Part shown: positions 50,988-61,369 of the stretch, in pieces
Position numbering within the stretch: the first letter of the stretch is position 1
Layout of the letters: every line of letters starts with the position of its first letter
Assembly (NCBI GenBank): GCA_020050835.1
Contig: JAGVKB010000095.1
Location: 1 to 64,000 of the forward strand
Direction: 5' to 3'
Source of the DNA: Candidatus Obscuribacterales bacterium
GTDB lineage: Bacteria; Cyanobacteriota; Vampirovibrionia; Obscuribacterales; Obscuribacteraceae
DNA length: 64,000 bases
Notes under the pieces: generated by a model
The model's database searches: none
Seen by the model: the letters and a program-made list of their open reading frames with translations, nothing else
What the model was told of the DNA's origin: nothing
Position numbers and translations under genes: made by a program

Positions 50988-52241
50988 TTACGGCTGGGCG
51001 TGAAAGCCATAAATGCGAAACAACATAATCCACGCTCCCAGGCATACCAGAGCTGTAAATGCTACCAGCCCAATCACGAGCTTACGTCCCGCTTTTGGTC
51101 CGGCAGCAGACAGCCCCTGAAGGCTGAGCGCAAAAACCGGTACTTCCGAGACAAAGAGATAGCGCCCCTGCGGACCGCCGAGGTTTTCGGTGGAAGCATA
51201 TACCATCCCGGCCAGATTGAAGATGAGGCAAAGCGCCAACAGCAACCAGACTGCCAGCCGGCGCTGATCGGTCCTTTCGCCCCGAGAGCGAAGCGCCAGC
51301 TTCAGCCAGCCATAGAGGGCGACCGAATGGAATCCGAGAAAGACGAAATAAAGCGGCCGCCAGATGCTTCGGCTGGTGTAACCGAACATCGCCCAATAAC
51401 TGAAGTAGAAAAAGCGCCACCACCGCTTACTACCAAGAATCTGCCAGGGCGAGATGTGATAGACGAGCTGCTTGTTGAAAGCCACTGCCCAGGTGTGATA
51501 CATCGTTTTGGTGCCGAGCAGGTCTCCGGAAAATTCGTGAGAGTTTCGCCACAGCCATCCGCCGACGGTTGTAAGAAAGACAGCCGCCGGCAGGGCAAAG
51601 CAAGTTAAGGTCACGCGCCAATCTGGCCGGTGAATGACCGTGGCGAAAACAAATGCACAACCGGCTGCCGGCAAAACCGTCCAGCCGGAATATTTGCTCA
51701 GCGCCAGCCAAGTGGCAAGTATTCCGGCTGCAAACGCCAACCTGATGCTCAATCCGGAATTCACCATTTTGACCAGAAGATAGATTAGCACGCTAGCAAC
51801 GGCAGAGGCTGTTGCGTCGTTGTTCGAATAACTATGAACGAAAACCAACTGCGGATGAAAGGTAAGCAGCAAGGGCAGGGCAAGAGTGAGCAGTCTCTGC
51901 CCGGCAAAGAGCTCAGCGGCGATCTTGAATCCGGCCCAAACCGTCACCAATCCGGAAAGCAAGCTTCCGAAACGAGCATAAAGCGGTACCAGTTGATCAG
52001 GCACCAGCATTGTCACCAAAACATGCGGTAGATAACCCAGTTGCGGCAATGAACCATAAACTGCCGCCGGGCCGCCGGCCAGTACTTCGGCCCCGGTCGG
52101 CAATCGAAAGTTTTCCCGTAAGAAATTGATTACCCAGAGGTGTGTATTTTCATCCGGCGCCTCCGCCGAAGGCAGGATAAAAATCCAGGCCAGACGGGTC
52201 AGAGCACAAAGCAGGAGCAGTAAGAGAAGACTCCGGGACAA
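50988..52241 (-). CDS. DUF2142-type polytopic membrane protein (GT-C-like)
   Basis: A 417-residue protein with about ten hydrophobic helices. Near the N-terminus PSAEAPDENTHLWVINFL matches the P-P-D-E-x-x-H motif of DUF2142/GT-C-type glycosyltransferases, which sits in the first extracytoplasmic loop. HPQLVFVHSYSNNDA and GGPQGRYLFVSEVP are further conserved-type positions. It would use a lipid-linked sugar to modify an envelope component. The start is TTG 52241, which lies in the spacer before the divergent hybrid kinase. Substrate unknown. Confidence 0.75.
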   Translation of the reverse strand: MSRSLLLLLLLCALTRLAWIFILPSAEAPDENTHLWVINFLRENFRLPTGAEVLAGGPAAVYGSLPQLGYLPHVLVTMLVPDQLVPLYARFGSLLSGLVTVWAGFKIAAELFAGQRLLTLALPLLLTFHPQLVFVHSYSNNDATASAVASVLIYLLVKMVNSGLSIRLAFAAGILATWLALSKYSGWTVLPAAGCAFVFATVIHRPDWRVTLTCFALPAAVFLTTVGGWLWRNSHEFSGDLLGTKTMYHTWAVAFNKQLVYHISPWQILGSKRWWRFFYFSYWAMFGYTSRSIWRPLYFVFLGFHSVALYGWLKLALRSRGERTDQRRLAVWLLLALCLIFNLAGMVYASTENLGGPQGRYLFVSEVPVFALSLQGLSAAGPKAGRKLVIGLVAFTALVCLGAWIMLFRIYGFHAQP

Positions 52242-52563
52242 TTACCGTGCAAAGCTCCCTCTCGTACCATTTCCCTGCCGCTGTGAAGCTTCCCATCAAA
52301 GTCGTCACAGACGCATATCCTGCACGGTCGCCGGGCCGATGGCAGGCAAGCTGTTCCAGTACCACCCGGGGACCGACTACAGTTTATACTATCGATCGAA
52401 TCATCTTGACAAAGACACTCAGGCATTTCAGTGGTCTATGATCATGTGCATGACAAGAGCGCACTTGTCATGCGAACAAAAGTTGCCTTACCAAACAGGC
52501 GTCCGGCAACCCCAAAGTTCAGGGCAACCTTTCAACTTTTCGGTTGGTGCAAGGAAATCCTTG

Positions 52564-55500
52564 ATGAAGGACTCAGACAAGAGCAAGCATGAGCTGATTA
52601 AGGAGCTCACCCAGCTACGCCGCAAGCTAGCCAAGTTAGAGCCGGCACGGCCAGCGAAGAAGAGCAGCAAGTCCAGCGGCATCAGGCTTGACTTCGACAA
52701 TGCCAAACAGCTGTTTGATTCATTTATGAATGAGACGCCGGTCGTAGCCTTCATTCACGACGATCAGATGCGCCAGCTTTACGTAAACAAAGAGTACGAA
52801 CGGGTATTTCGGGTCAAGGCCTCAGCGGTAATTGGCAAGAGATACGATCAGATTTTCGCTCCGGAAATCGCCAAGCAACTCCGATTGCATAGCCAGCAAG
52901 TATGGAAGGCCGGCAAACCGCTGGAGTTTGTGGAGCATGTACCAACCAATGGTGATGCGTACCACCACTGGCTCGTCATCAAGTTTCCCATTAAGAGTCC
53001 GAGCGGTGACCGGCTAACCGGCGGAGTGGCGGTAGATATTACGGAGCGCTACCAAGCGCAGGAAGCGCTCAATTTGATTGCCGCAGTGACATCATCCGCC
53101 ACAGTCTCCTCGACTATTGAGGAGATTACCAGGCGAACGCTCGAAGCTGTTTGCAAAGTCAAGGGCTGGGAGCTGGGCCAAGCCTGGTTCCCTAGTTCAG
53201 ACGAGAAAGAGTTGCTCTGTTCTCCGGCTTGGTATGCGAAAAGCACGCGAAAGGTAGCTAACTTTCACAAGGCCAGCCTCCAGCTCAAACTCAAGAAAGG
53301 AGGATGCCTGCCCGGGCAAGTTTGGAAGCGCAAAGAACCTATCTGGATGCGTGATTTCGGCAAGCGAAATCTTCCCCGCAGCCAAGCGGCTCTCGAGTCG
53401 AATCTCGGTGCCGCCTTCGCCATGCCGATCCTGTTCGACACTAAAGTGATAGCCGTTTTTGAGTTCTTTGATCGGCAGGTTCGCCAACCCGACCCACAAT
53501 TGCTCGGCGCGATCAACGAGCTCGGCGCAAACATCGGCCTTGTGCTCGAGCGCAAACGCTCTGAGTTGGCCCTCAAAAGCACGATGGACATGTTTGATTC
53601 GTTCATGAAATACAGCCCGGCCATAGCCTTCATGTTGAACGATCAGCTTCAGCTCGTGTACGTAAACGAACCGTTCGAGCGAACCTTCAACACCACAATT
53701 CAAAAGGTTAGAGGAAAGACAGCCAAAGATCTCTTCCCTCCGGCAACCGCTCAGAAGTTTCAAGAGACGGACATGCTTGTTTTGAAAACAGGCGAGTCGA
53801 TGAGATACCTCGATACGGCACCGACCCCCAATGGCGACCTCCATCACTGGCTGACTTTCAAGTTTCCGCTGGTGGACTCCATCGGCAGAACTTTCGTGGG
53901 TGGAGTGGCGATTGATATCTCCGAGCGCATCAACGCCGAGCACGCACTGCGCACGCAGCAGGAAGAGCAGCAGATTATCTTCGATTCAGTGCCGGCGATG
54001 ATCTGGTTCAAGGACAAACACAATCGTATTTTAAGAGTCAACGACCGAGTAGCCGAGCTGCTTGGATTGCCGAAAGAGCAGATCGAAGGTTACTCGACTT
54101 GTGATCTTTATCCGTCGATGGCCGAGAAGTATCACCTTGACGATCTGGAAGTAATCGAGTCGGGTATACCCAAGTTCGGCATCATAGAAGAGATGGAAAC
54201 AGCCGATCTCGGCACGCGCTGGGTCTCGACAGATAAGATCCCCTATCGCAACGAAAAAGGCGAAGTGATCGGCGTAGTCGTCTTTGCTGTCGACATCACC
54301 GAGCGTAAAACCGCCGAAGTAGCTCTGAAAACTGCACACGACCAGCTCGAATCAAAAGTCGACGAGCGAACCAGAGAGCTGGCTGAAGCCAATATCTTCT
54401 TTGCGCTTTCGCTCGATCTGTTATGCATCGCCGGCATAGACGGATATTTCAAACGGTTGAATCCGGCCTGGGAAAGCGCTCTTGGTTATTCAATGCTGGA
54501 GCTGCTTTCCCGCCCCTATCTCGATTTCGTTCATCCTGACGACAGACAGAAAACGCTGTCTGCCGGGGACCAAGTGAAGAGCGGGGTCGATGTAGTCAAT
54601 TTCGAGAATCGATATGTCTGCAAAGACGGCTCGATCAAATGGTTCCTCTGGAGCGCAACTATCAGGGTCGGCTCCAACATGATTTATGCTGTCGCTCACG
54701 ACATTACCGAGCGTAAGGAGACAGAGCAAACGATCCACAAGCTCAATGTGAATCTGGAGCACCGCGTGATTGAGCTTGCCGCGGTCAATCAAGAGCTGCA
54801 ATCGCTAACTCAGAAGCTGGAGCTGGCCTACGACCAAGCGCTCGAGTCATCAAATCTCAAATCAGAATTTGTCGCCAACATCAGCCATGAAATCCGCACC
54901 CCGATCAGCGGCGTGATCGGGATGAGCGAGCTGATATTGAAGACGCAACTCAATCCGGACCAGCGAAATCTCGCGCTCACCATTCATGAATCAGCACAGT
55001 CACTGCTTTCGATCATCAATGACATACTGGACTTCTCGAAGATGGAGGCCGGCAAGGTCGATCTTGAAATGATCAACTTCTCGCCGTTAACGGTGGTGGA
55101 AGGGACAGCCGAGTTGATCCGACATAAAGCAAAGGAGAAAGGACTCTCGCTGATGACCTTCATAGACCCGAAGATCCCGAGCTGGTTGAAAGGCGATCCG
55201 GTACGACTGAAGCAGGTCCTGCTCAACCTGGCGGACAACGCCATAAAATTCACCAGCAGTGGTGACGTCGTAATCCGGGCGGTTTTGCAAAATGAAGATG
55301 ACGACATCGTCAACATCAGCTTCTCGGTTACGGATACCGGTATCGGATTATCGAACAGCGCTCGCGACCGGTTGTTTCAGCCGTTCGTTCAAGCCGACGG
55401 TTCGACCACTCGCAAGTACGGCGGCACCGGTCTGGGATTGTCCATTTCAAAGCGGCTTGTACACTTGATGGAAGGCGAGATCGGAGTCGAAAGTCGCGAA

Positions 55501-56856
55501 CAAAGCGGTTCGACATTCTGGTTTAACATCAGCTTCGGCCGCTCCAATCGCGAAGCGATCAGCGCTAGCGCCCAGATGCTTGTTAATTATTATCAACTCA
55601 ACAAGGTGAAAGTGCTCGTAGTTGAAGACAGCGCCAGCGCTTCAGACATCATACACAGCTATCTGACAACAGCCGGGCTCAAAGCGGATACAAAAGCGAA
55701 TCAAGTAGAAGCACTCGAAGCGCTACGAAAAGCGCTACGCAGCGGCCACCCGTATGATGCGGTGATCGTCGATCTCTCGGCCAGCCCGGAAGCACCACTC
55801 GAATTCGCCAGCAAGGTGCAGGCTGATCAGAACTTATCACAAACAAAGTTGGTAGCCGTTGTCCCAACGGAAGAACCGGCGAGCACCGAGCAATTGCTTT
55901 CACACGGATACGCCAGCTGGATAGTAAAGCCGGTCAGGCAGACGGCGCTGATTGATGTTGTCGCCAAAGGAATAGGCCGCACAGTTGGTTTGACCACAAT
56001 CGCCGACGATGCGATGGACCTCAGGCAACTGGACCCCTCGGGGGGGCATCTCAATAGCGCCGCCACACTGACCAGCATGGCGGACAAGCTCATCCTTCTG
56101 GCTGAAGATAATCCGGTTTTGCGCGACCTGGCAGTCAGGCAACTGGAGAAGCTTGGTTTAAAGACGCAGTCCGTATCAAACGGCAGAGAAGCAGTGGAAG
56201 CGGTGCAAACTACCAACTTCGCTCTGATCTTAATGGACTGCCAGATGCCAGAGATGGACGGCTTCGAAGCGACGGCCTGCATCCGCGACTTGGGACAGCA
56301 GGACTGCCGGAAGATACCAATCATCGCGATGACAGCCAGCGCCATGCCCGGCGACAGAGAGAACTGCTTGAATGCGGGAATGAACGACTATCTGAGCAAG
56401 CCGGTCAGCCTGGACGCGCTTAGACAAACGCTGGAACGCTGGTTGCTTGATCCGTCCGAGGCTCTCGCCAGACAAGACACCCTAAGCTACACCACCTTCG
56501 ATGAAGCGGAGCAATCACCCGTCGACCAGCCGATTGACCTCGAGTCTCTCAAGAGAATCTACGGAGAACAGGCGCTTCCGGAGATTCTTGAACTGTTTGT
56601 GGGCGAGGCAAGCGGTTTGCTTGAAGCCCTCAAAGCTGCCAGCAAACAGCAAGACATGCGAAAGCTCGGTACAGTCGCTCACCAACTAAAAGGCTTGGCA
56701 TCAGTAGTCTGCGCGGGACCGATGACCAAACTCTGTGTCGAGCTGGCTGTTTCGGCATCTTCAGCCGAATGGGCGAGCATCGAAACCCTTTCAACCCTCC
56801 TTGACAATGCTTTCGAATCTGTAAAAGCCTTGATCGACCCTTATCGCAAAGATTGA
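52564..56856 (+). CDS. Hybrid sensor histidine kinase with PAS, GAF, two receivers and HPt
   Basis: A 1430-residue protein starting at ATG 52564 (AAGGAAA upstream). Order: coiled-coil start; PAS about 44-162; GAF about 169-332; PAS about 340-455; PAS about 465-580; PAS about 612-720; HisKA with the phosphorylated His near 775 ([19 protein letters not shown]); and HATPase with N-box LADNAIKFT near 890 and [10 protein letters not shown] first receiver (about 1015-1130) keeps Asp in [10 protein letters not shown] but is divergent. A second receiver (about 1175-1295) is canonical ([24 protein letters not shown]). The HPt domain has its His in [10 protein letters not shown] near 1373. There is no transmembrane segment, so it senses a cytoplasmic signal. 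The frame is open upstream to 52126, but that part looks non-coding. Confidence 0.93.
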   Translation: MKDSDKSKHELIKELTQLRRKLAKLEPARPAKKSSKSSGIRLDFDNAKQLFDSFMNETPVVAFIHDDQMRQLYVNKEYERVFRVKASAVIGKRYDQIFAPEIAKQLRLHSQQVWKAGKPLEFVEHVPTNGDAYHHWLVIKFPIKSPSGDRLTGGVAVDITERYQAQEALNLIAAVTSSATVSSTIEEITRRTLEAVCKVKGWELGQAWFPSSDEKELLCSPAWYAKSTRKVANFHKASLQLKLKKGGCLPGQVWKRKEPIWMRDFGKRNLPRSQAALESNLGAAFAMPILFDTKVIAVFEFFDRQVRQPDPQLLGAINELGANIGLVLERKRSELALKSTMDMFDSFMKYSPAIAFMLNDQLQLVYVNEPFERTFNTTIQKVRGKTAKDLFPPATAQKFQETDMLVLKTGESMRYLDTAPTPNGDLHHWLTFKFPLVDSIGRTFVGGVAIDISERINAEHALRTQQEEQQIIFDSVPAMIWFKDKHNRILRVNDRVAELLGLPKEQIEGYSTCDLYPSMAEKYHLDDLEVIESGIPKFGIIEEMETADLGTRWVSTDKIPYRNEKGEVIGVVVFAVDITERKTAEVALKTAHDQLESKVDERTRELAEANIFFALSLDLLCIAGIDGYFKRLNPAWESALGYSMLELLSRPYLDFVHPDDRQKTLSAGDQVKSGVDVVNFENRYVCKDGSIKWFLWSATIRVGSNMIYAVAHDITERKETEQTIHKLNVNLEHRVIELAAVNQELQSLTQKLELAYDQALESSNLKSEFVANISHEIRTPISGVIGMSELILKTQLNPDQRNLALTIHESAQSLLSIINDILDFSKMEAGKVDLEMINFSPLTVVEGTAELIRHKAKEKGLSLMTFIDPKIPSWLKGDPVRLKQVLLNLADNAIKFTSSGDVVIRAVLQNEDDDIVNISFSVTDTGIGLSNSARDRLFQPFVQADGSTTRKYGGTGLGLSISKRLVHLMEGEIGVESREQSGSTFWFNISFGRSNREAISASAQMLVNYYQLNKVKVLVVEDSASASDIIHSYLTTAGLKADTKANQVEALEALRKALRSGHPYDAVIVDLSASPEAPLEFASKVQADQNLSQTKLVAVVPTEEPASTEQLLSHGYASWIVKPVRQTALIDVVAKGIGRTVGLTTIADDAMDLRQLDPSGGHLNSAATLTSMADKLILLAEDNPVLRDLAVRQLEKLGLKTQSVSNGREAVEAVQTTNFALILMDCQMPEMDGFEATACIRDLGQQDCRKIPIIAMTASAMPGDRENCLNAGMNDYLSKPVSLDALRQTLERWLLDPSEALARQDTLSYTTFDEAEQSPVDQPIDLESLKRIYGEQALPEILELFVGEASGLLEALKAASKQQDMRKLGTVAHQLKGLASVVCAGPMTKLCVELAVSASSAEWASIETLSTLLDNAFESVKALIDPYRKD

Positions 56857-56907
56857 CAGATACTTGTCTTCCCACCGTCAATCCGGCCGCAGCGGTAAAA
56901 TGGCTGG

Positions 56908-57243
56908 ATGAGCAAAGATGAGCTGCTAAATTTGCAAAAGCTCGAACAGGTATTCGGAGCCTCAGCGCTGAATGACCTGATCAAATCGTTCACCGCCGAA
57001 GCGACTGAGCTGGTTGCGAGCGCCCGGCAAGCAGCCGCCGGCAAGGACCTCGATCAACTGCTCCGAGCGACTCACCAGTTGAGGGGCCTCGGACTGTGTT
57101 TTGAAGTCGAGAAGATGGCTTTACTCGTTGGCAAGGTTGAGGCAGCGACCCGCGATGCTCGCTGGGACGAAATCGACCCCGAGCTGCTACAGATTGCAAA
57201 GATTATCGAGACCGTCGAAACCTCTTTCAACGGCGCTCTTTGA
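56908..57243 (+). CDS. Stand-alone HPt-like phosphotransfer protein
   Basis: An 111-residue four-helix protein. RATHQLRGLGLCFEVEKMAL fits the H-x-L-K/R-G phosphotransfer motif, with the helix layout of HPt domains (LNDLIKSFTAEATELVASAR before it). It begins 51 bp after the hybrid kinase, which already contains its own HPt domain, so it may be a second carrier that passes phosphate to another regulator. Start ATG 56908. Confidence 0.75.
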   Translation: MSKDELLNLQKLEQVFGASALNDLIKSFTAEATELVASARQAAAGKDLDQLLRATHQLRGLGLCFEVEKMALLVGKVEAATRDARWDEIDPELLQIAKIIETVETSFNGAL

Positions 57244-57321
57244 CCGGCTTGATCTCTCACCATAAATTATAATCTTCGTTCTTATCACTTCTAGGGTGCC
57301 ATTCGTTTAGACTCTTCGATT

Positions 57322-59739
57322 GTGATTCGAGCACTGCTTACGCTTGTCATGATATTGGTGCTGACAGTCCCGCTGGCGGGCTGGTGGTACGTGTTGCGTC
57401 CGGTTCCATCGCTGGACGGATTGGTCAGCTTACCTGAGCTTTCGGCCCCGGTGATGGTGCGCTTCGATGGTCGCGGAGTCCCTTACATCGAGGCAAACAC
57501 CGAGGCGGACCTTTATCTGGCCCTTGGTTATCTGACTGCCCGCGATCGGATGTTCCAGATGGACATGATGCGCCGCATCGCAGAAGGAAAGCTGTCAGAG
57601 GTCTTCGGCGTCGGTTGTCTGCCGCAAGATAAGCTGATGCGGACGATCGGCTGCGGTCGCCTCGGCCTGACCGAAGCCAATACGTTGTCAGCAGAATCAA
57701 AGAGCATGCTCAACGAGTATTGCCGCGGAATCAACAAATATCTCAGTACCAATTTCGACAAATTGCCGGTCGAGTTCAGCTTGCTCGGTTATCAGCCGGC
57801 GGCCTGGGAGCCAGCCGACTCCATGGCTATTTTGAAATACCTCTGCTATTGCCAAGACGAGTCGTGGCGGCTCGACGACCTCCGCCAACGCATCGTCGAT
57901 AAAATGGGAGCAGAGAAAGCAGCAGCACTCTTTTTGGAAGACTACAACACGACCTCAAACGCCGTATTACGCAGCGCCGGTGCTAAGGCTCTCAAAGCAG
58001 ACGGACTGCCGGAAAAATTGGCATCACTTTGGTCCGACCGCGACAGCATTTTCAAGCCGAGCCCGCACTTCGGTAGCACCGCCTGGGCTGTCTCCGGTCG
58101 CAATACGGATACCGGCGGTGCGCTCCTGGCCAGCGACAAGGATCAAACGCTCACTTCACCGGATTCCTGGTATCTTTGCGCTCTTAACGTACCGGGCTTT
58201 CACGCCGCTGGTGCCACCATCCCCGGTGTACCCGGGATCTTCGCCGGCCGCAACGATTACATAGCGTGGAGCAGCGCCAGCCTGAAGGCCGACGTGCAAG
58301 ACCTCGTATTAGAAGAATTCTCACCGCAGTTTCCCACCAAGTACAAAACGGCATCCGGCTGGCAGAATGCCACTGAGCTTACCGAAGAGATACCGGTCAG
58401 GCTCGGTGCCAATATCGTGCATAAAGTCCTGATTACCACTCATGGACCGGTGTTGATCAAATCGGACAGTAAAGCAGTCTCGTTGAGCTGGTCCGGCAAT
58501 GCCGTCGAAAGACCGGCTCTGGAGTCGCTGCGACTGCTTAATAAAGCGCGAGACTGGAATGAGTTTCAACAAGCGCTGAAAGTCCATCCCGGACCAGCCC
58601 AGATGTTCATCTATGCCGATCATTCCGGCAATATCGGCTATCACGGCGCCGGCGACATTCCGGTCAGAGCCGGTAAAGGCGACGGCATCTTGCTCGGCAA
58701 AGGCTGGGAACCCAAGAACCAGTGGCTCTCCAAAGTTCCTTTCCAGGAGCTTCCGGCCAGCTACAATCCACCTTCCGGTTATCTGATTGCCGCCAATCAA
58801 AAGCTGGTCAAGGCCGGCTACGCCTGGCTGCTCGGTCACCAGTGGTGTACTCCTTACCGAGCCCTGAGATTGGAGTCTTGCTTTTCCGATCTGCTCTCGC
58901 ACGGACGAAAGATTGGGCTGCCGGACTGCAACGAGCTTTTGTCGGACCAGGCAAGTTATCTGAGCCCGCTGGTCAAGCGAGAGATCAGTCAGGCGCTGTC
59001 CGGTGCCCAAGAGATAGACAAATACCAATTGGCAGCACTGGATTTAGTCGAGCATTGGGACGGCGTGCTCAAACCGGAGAGCGCAGCAGCGGCCATTTAC
59101 GAATCATTCCTGCATACGCTCGCCCATCGCCTGTTGGTTCCGAAGCTCGGAGCCGACCTGACTCGTGATTACCTGGAGCGGTACCCGACCTGGCCACTGT
59201 TCGTGGAGCGATTTCTGAAAGAAAAGTCGCAGCAGTGGTTGCCGCCGGAGGAGAGGACTTACTCAACTTTCATTTTGACCACCTTCTCGCAATCCGTTAA
59301 CGCCCTGCGCCTCAGCCTGCGCACCGATGATGCCAAACGCTGGACCTGGCAATCGGTGCACAAAGCCACCTTCCGGCACATCATTACACAGGGGTTGCCC
59401 TGGGCGGGAGCACTCTTTAACACTGGTCCAATCGGAGTCGGCGGCGACGCCGATTCAATCAACGCGCTTGATATCGCTGGTGATACCACGCAGGGAGAGT
59501 TCGCCTGCCACTCCGGCCCGACCATGCGAATACTGGTCGATCAGTCCGACCGCTCGAAATTCTATCAATCGCTCTCATTAGGTGAGTCCGGCCACCGCCT
59601 GTCGGCGATGGCTCGCGATCAATTGCAAGCCTGGTTGAGAGTCGATCCGTTGCCGGTAGCATTTTCTACCGAACAATTGGAAAGACAGAGCCAGCACAAG
59701 TTGATTTTGACTAATGCCAGCTTGTCAAAACCGGAATAG
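57322..59739 (+). CDS. Penicillin acylase family hydrolase (Ntn)
   Basis: An 805-residue protein with an N-terminal hydrophobic anchor or signal (LLTLVMILVLTVPLAGWWYV). The alpha-chain motifs are VRFDGRGVPYIEANTEADLY and ALGYLTARDRMFQMDMMRRI. The autocatalytic cleavage site is FG|STAWAVSGRNT, with Ser252 as the new N-terminal nucleophile. Further features are GGALLASDKDQTL and GVPGIFAGRNDYIAWSSA. The length matches the family. Substrates of this family include beta-lactams, acyl-homoserine lactones and N-acyl compounds; which applies here is unknown. GTG start. Periplasmic. Confidence 0.9.
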   Translation: MIRALLTLVMILVLTVPLAGWWYVLRPVPSLDGLVSLPELSAPVMVRFDGRGVPYIEANTEADLYLALGYLTARDRMFQMDMMRRIAEGKLSEVFGVGCLPQDKLMRTIGCGRLGLTEANTLSAESKSMLNEYCRGINKYLSTNFDKLPVEFSLLGYQPAAWEPADSMAILKYLCYCQDESWRLDDLRQRIVDKMGAEKAAALFLEDYNTTSNAVLRSAGAKALKADGLPEKLASLWSDRDSIFKPSPHFGSTAWAVSGRNTDTGGALLASDKDQTLTSPDSWYLCALNVPGFHAAGATIPGVPGIFAGRNDYIAWSSASLKADVQDLVLEEFSPQFPTKYKTASGWQNATELTEEIPVRLGANIVHKVLITTHGPVLIKSDSKAVSLSWSGNAVERPALESLRLLNKARDWNEFQQALKVHPGPAQMFIYADHSGNIGYHGAGDIPVRAGKGDGILLGKGWEPKNQWLSKVPFQELPASYNPPSGYLIAANQKLVKAGYAWLLGHQWCTPYRALRLESCFSDLLSHGRKIGLPDCNELLSDQASYLSPLVKREISQALSGAQEIDKYQLAALDLVEHWDGVLKPESAAAAIYESFLHTLAHRLLVPKLGADLTRDYLERYPTWPLFVERFLKEKSQQWLPPEERTYSTFILTTFSQSVNALRLSLRTDDAKRWTWQSVHKATFRHIITQGLPWAGALFNTGPIGVGGDADSINALDIAGDTTQGEFACHSGPTMRILVDQSDRSKFYQSLSLGESGHRLSAMARDQLQAWLRVDPLPVAFSTEQLERQSQHKLILTNASLSKPE

Positions 59740-59761
59740 TTTCGAGGAATCAGGAGCAGTC

Positions 59762-61369
59762 ATGGCAAAAATTTTGGTGGCAGACGAGATTAGCCAGGAA
59801 GGGCTGGACATTCTCAGCACTTCCGTTGAAGTGAGTTACCTGCCGCAAATCAGCCCGGCCGAACTGCTTGAGGTGATACCGGAATACGATGCACTCTTGG
59901 TCAGAAGCAGAACCAAAGTAACTCCGGAAGTGATCCGCGCCGGCAAACAGCTGAAAGTAGTAGGACGCGCGGGAGTCGGCGTAGACAATATCGATCTGCC
60001 GGCAGCGACCGAAGCCGGTGTACTGGTCGTCAACTCGCCGGAAGGCAACACGGCAAGCGCAGCTGAGCAGACGCTGGCCTTGATGTTTTCGCTGGCCAGG
60101 ATGATCCCGGCGGCCGATCAGTCTGTCAAAGCGGGCGCCTGGGAGCGCAACCGATTCGTCGGCAGCGAGCTGTTCAACAAAACACTGGGCGTGATTGGAT
60201 TGGGAAAAATCGGCAGCCGGGTGGCCCAGGCCGCGCAGGCAGTCGGCATGAAAGTAATCGTCTACGATCCGCTCGTATCGGCCGAGCGGGCAGCTCAATT
60301 GAGCATGCAGAGCGTGGCATTGGAAGAGATCTGGCGCCGATCCGACTTCATCACCATTCACACGCCAAAGACAAGAGAGACAAGCAATCTGGTCAGCTCG
60401 AACGTGCTGTCCCGCATCAAGCCGGGCGTTCGCATCATCAATACCTCCCGGGGCGGCATCATCGACGAAGCGGCACTAGCCAAAGCGATTAAGGACGGTC
60501 GAGTGTCCGGCGCCGCTCTGGACGTGTACGAAAATGAGCCGCCTACTGGCTCGCCGCTGCTCGAACTTGGTGACAAGGTAATTCTGACTCCCCATCTGGG
60601 AGCATCAACGCTGGAAGCGCAATTCAATGTAGCGATCGACCTGGCCGAACAGTTGCGCGACTATTTGACCGGCGGCATGGCGAGAAGCCCGGTCAACCTG
60701 CCTTTCATGCGCCCGGAGATCCTGAAGGCGCTGGGCAAGTATCTCTGGCTCGCGGAGGCGATGGGAGCGATGGCCGGCGGACTTGCCGACGGCACTGTCA
60801 AAGAAGTGGAAGTGATCGCTTGTGGCGGCTTGGCGGAAAAGGACTCAGCACCACTGGCAGTAGCAGCGCTGCGCGGTGTCTTCTCCGGGCGAGTAGAAGG
60901 CGTCACTTATGTCAATGCCGCCATTGTAGCCCGGCATCACGGTATTCAGGTGCGCGAAAGTAAATTCGAAGAATCGCAACAGTATCGCTCCGAAGTTCAA
61001 GTAATCGTCTCAACCGACAAAGAGACCTCAACCATTAGCGCAACTGTATTGCCGCACGACGAGCCGATCGTAACTCGCATCAACGACTTTCCGATCAATT
61101 TGACGCCGGCGCGCTACATGCTGTTCACCAGCCACCGCGATCAACCCGGGATGGTGGCTAGAGTGGCAGGAACCTTGGGCAACTACGACATCAACATTAG
61201 CACGATGAGCGTCGGCCGCCGCGGCGTCCGGCAAGACGCCGTAATGGTCATGACGCTCGACGACCCTCTGCCGACAGCATTGATGGCCGATCTGGTCAAT
61301 GTGCAAGGAATTCACATGGCTCGTTATGTTTCGCTGGATCAAATGGTATGGACCAGTCCTAATGGTTAA
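59762..61369 (+). CDS. serA: D-3-phosphoglycerate dehydrogenase
   Basis: First step of serine synthesis. The 535-residue long form starts at ATG 59762 with AGGAGC upstream. VGRAGVGVDNIDLPAATEAG, the NAD-binding GVIGLGKIGSRVA near residue 143, catalytic Arg in INTSRGGIIDE, Glu in DVYENEPP and His in LTPHLGAST are present. The C-terminal third has the ASB and ACT domains (TSHRDQPGMVARVAGTLGNY), which usually mediate serine feedback. The next gene starts inside its last codons. Confidence 0.96.
   Translation: MAKILVADEISQEGLDILSTSVEVSYLPQISPAELLEVIPEYDALLVRSRTKVTPEVIRAGKQLKVVGRAGVGVDNIDLPAATEAGVLVVNSPEGNTASAAEQTLALMFSLARMIPAADQSVKAGAWERNRFVGSELFNKTLGVIGLGKIGSRVAQAAQAVGMKVIVYDPLVSAERAAQLSMQSVALEEIWRRSDFITIHTPKTRETSNLVSSNVLSRIKPGVRIINTSRGGIIDEAALAKAIKDGRVSGAALDVYENEPPTGSPLLELGDKVILTPHLGASTLEAQFNVAIDLAEQLRDYLTGGMARSPVNLPFMRPEILKALGKYLWLAEAMGAMAGGLADGTVKEVEVIACGGLAEKDSAPLAVAALRGVFSGRVEGVTYVNAAIVARHHGIQVRESKFEESQQYRSEVQVIVSTDKETSTISATVLPHDEPIVTRINDFPINLTPARYMLFTSHRDQPGMVARVAGTLGNYDINISTMSVGRRGVRQDAVMVMTLDDPLPTALMADLVNVQGIHMARYVSLDQMVWTSPNG

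Noticed and set aside
52126..52563. Upstream extension of the hybrid kinase frame (146 codons)
   Set aside because: It overlaps the divergent membrane protein start, is unlike the domain-rich remainder, and ATG 52564 has a ribosome binding site.
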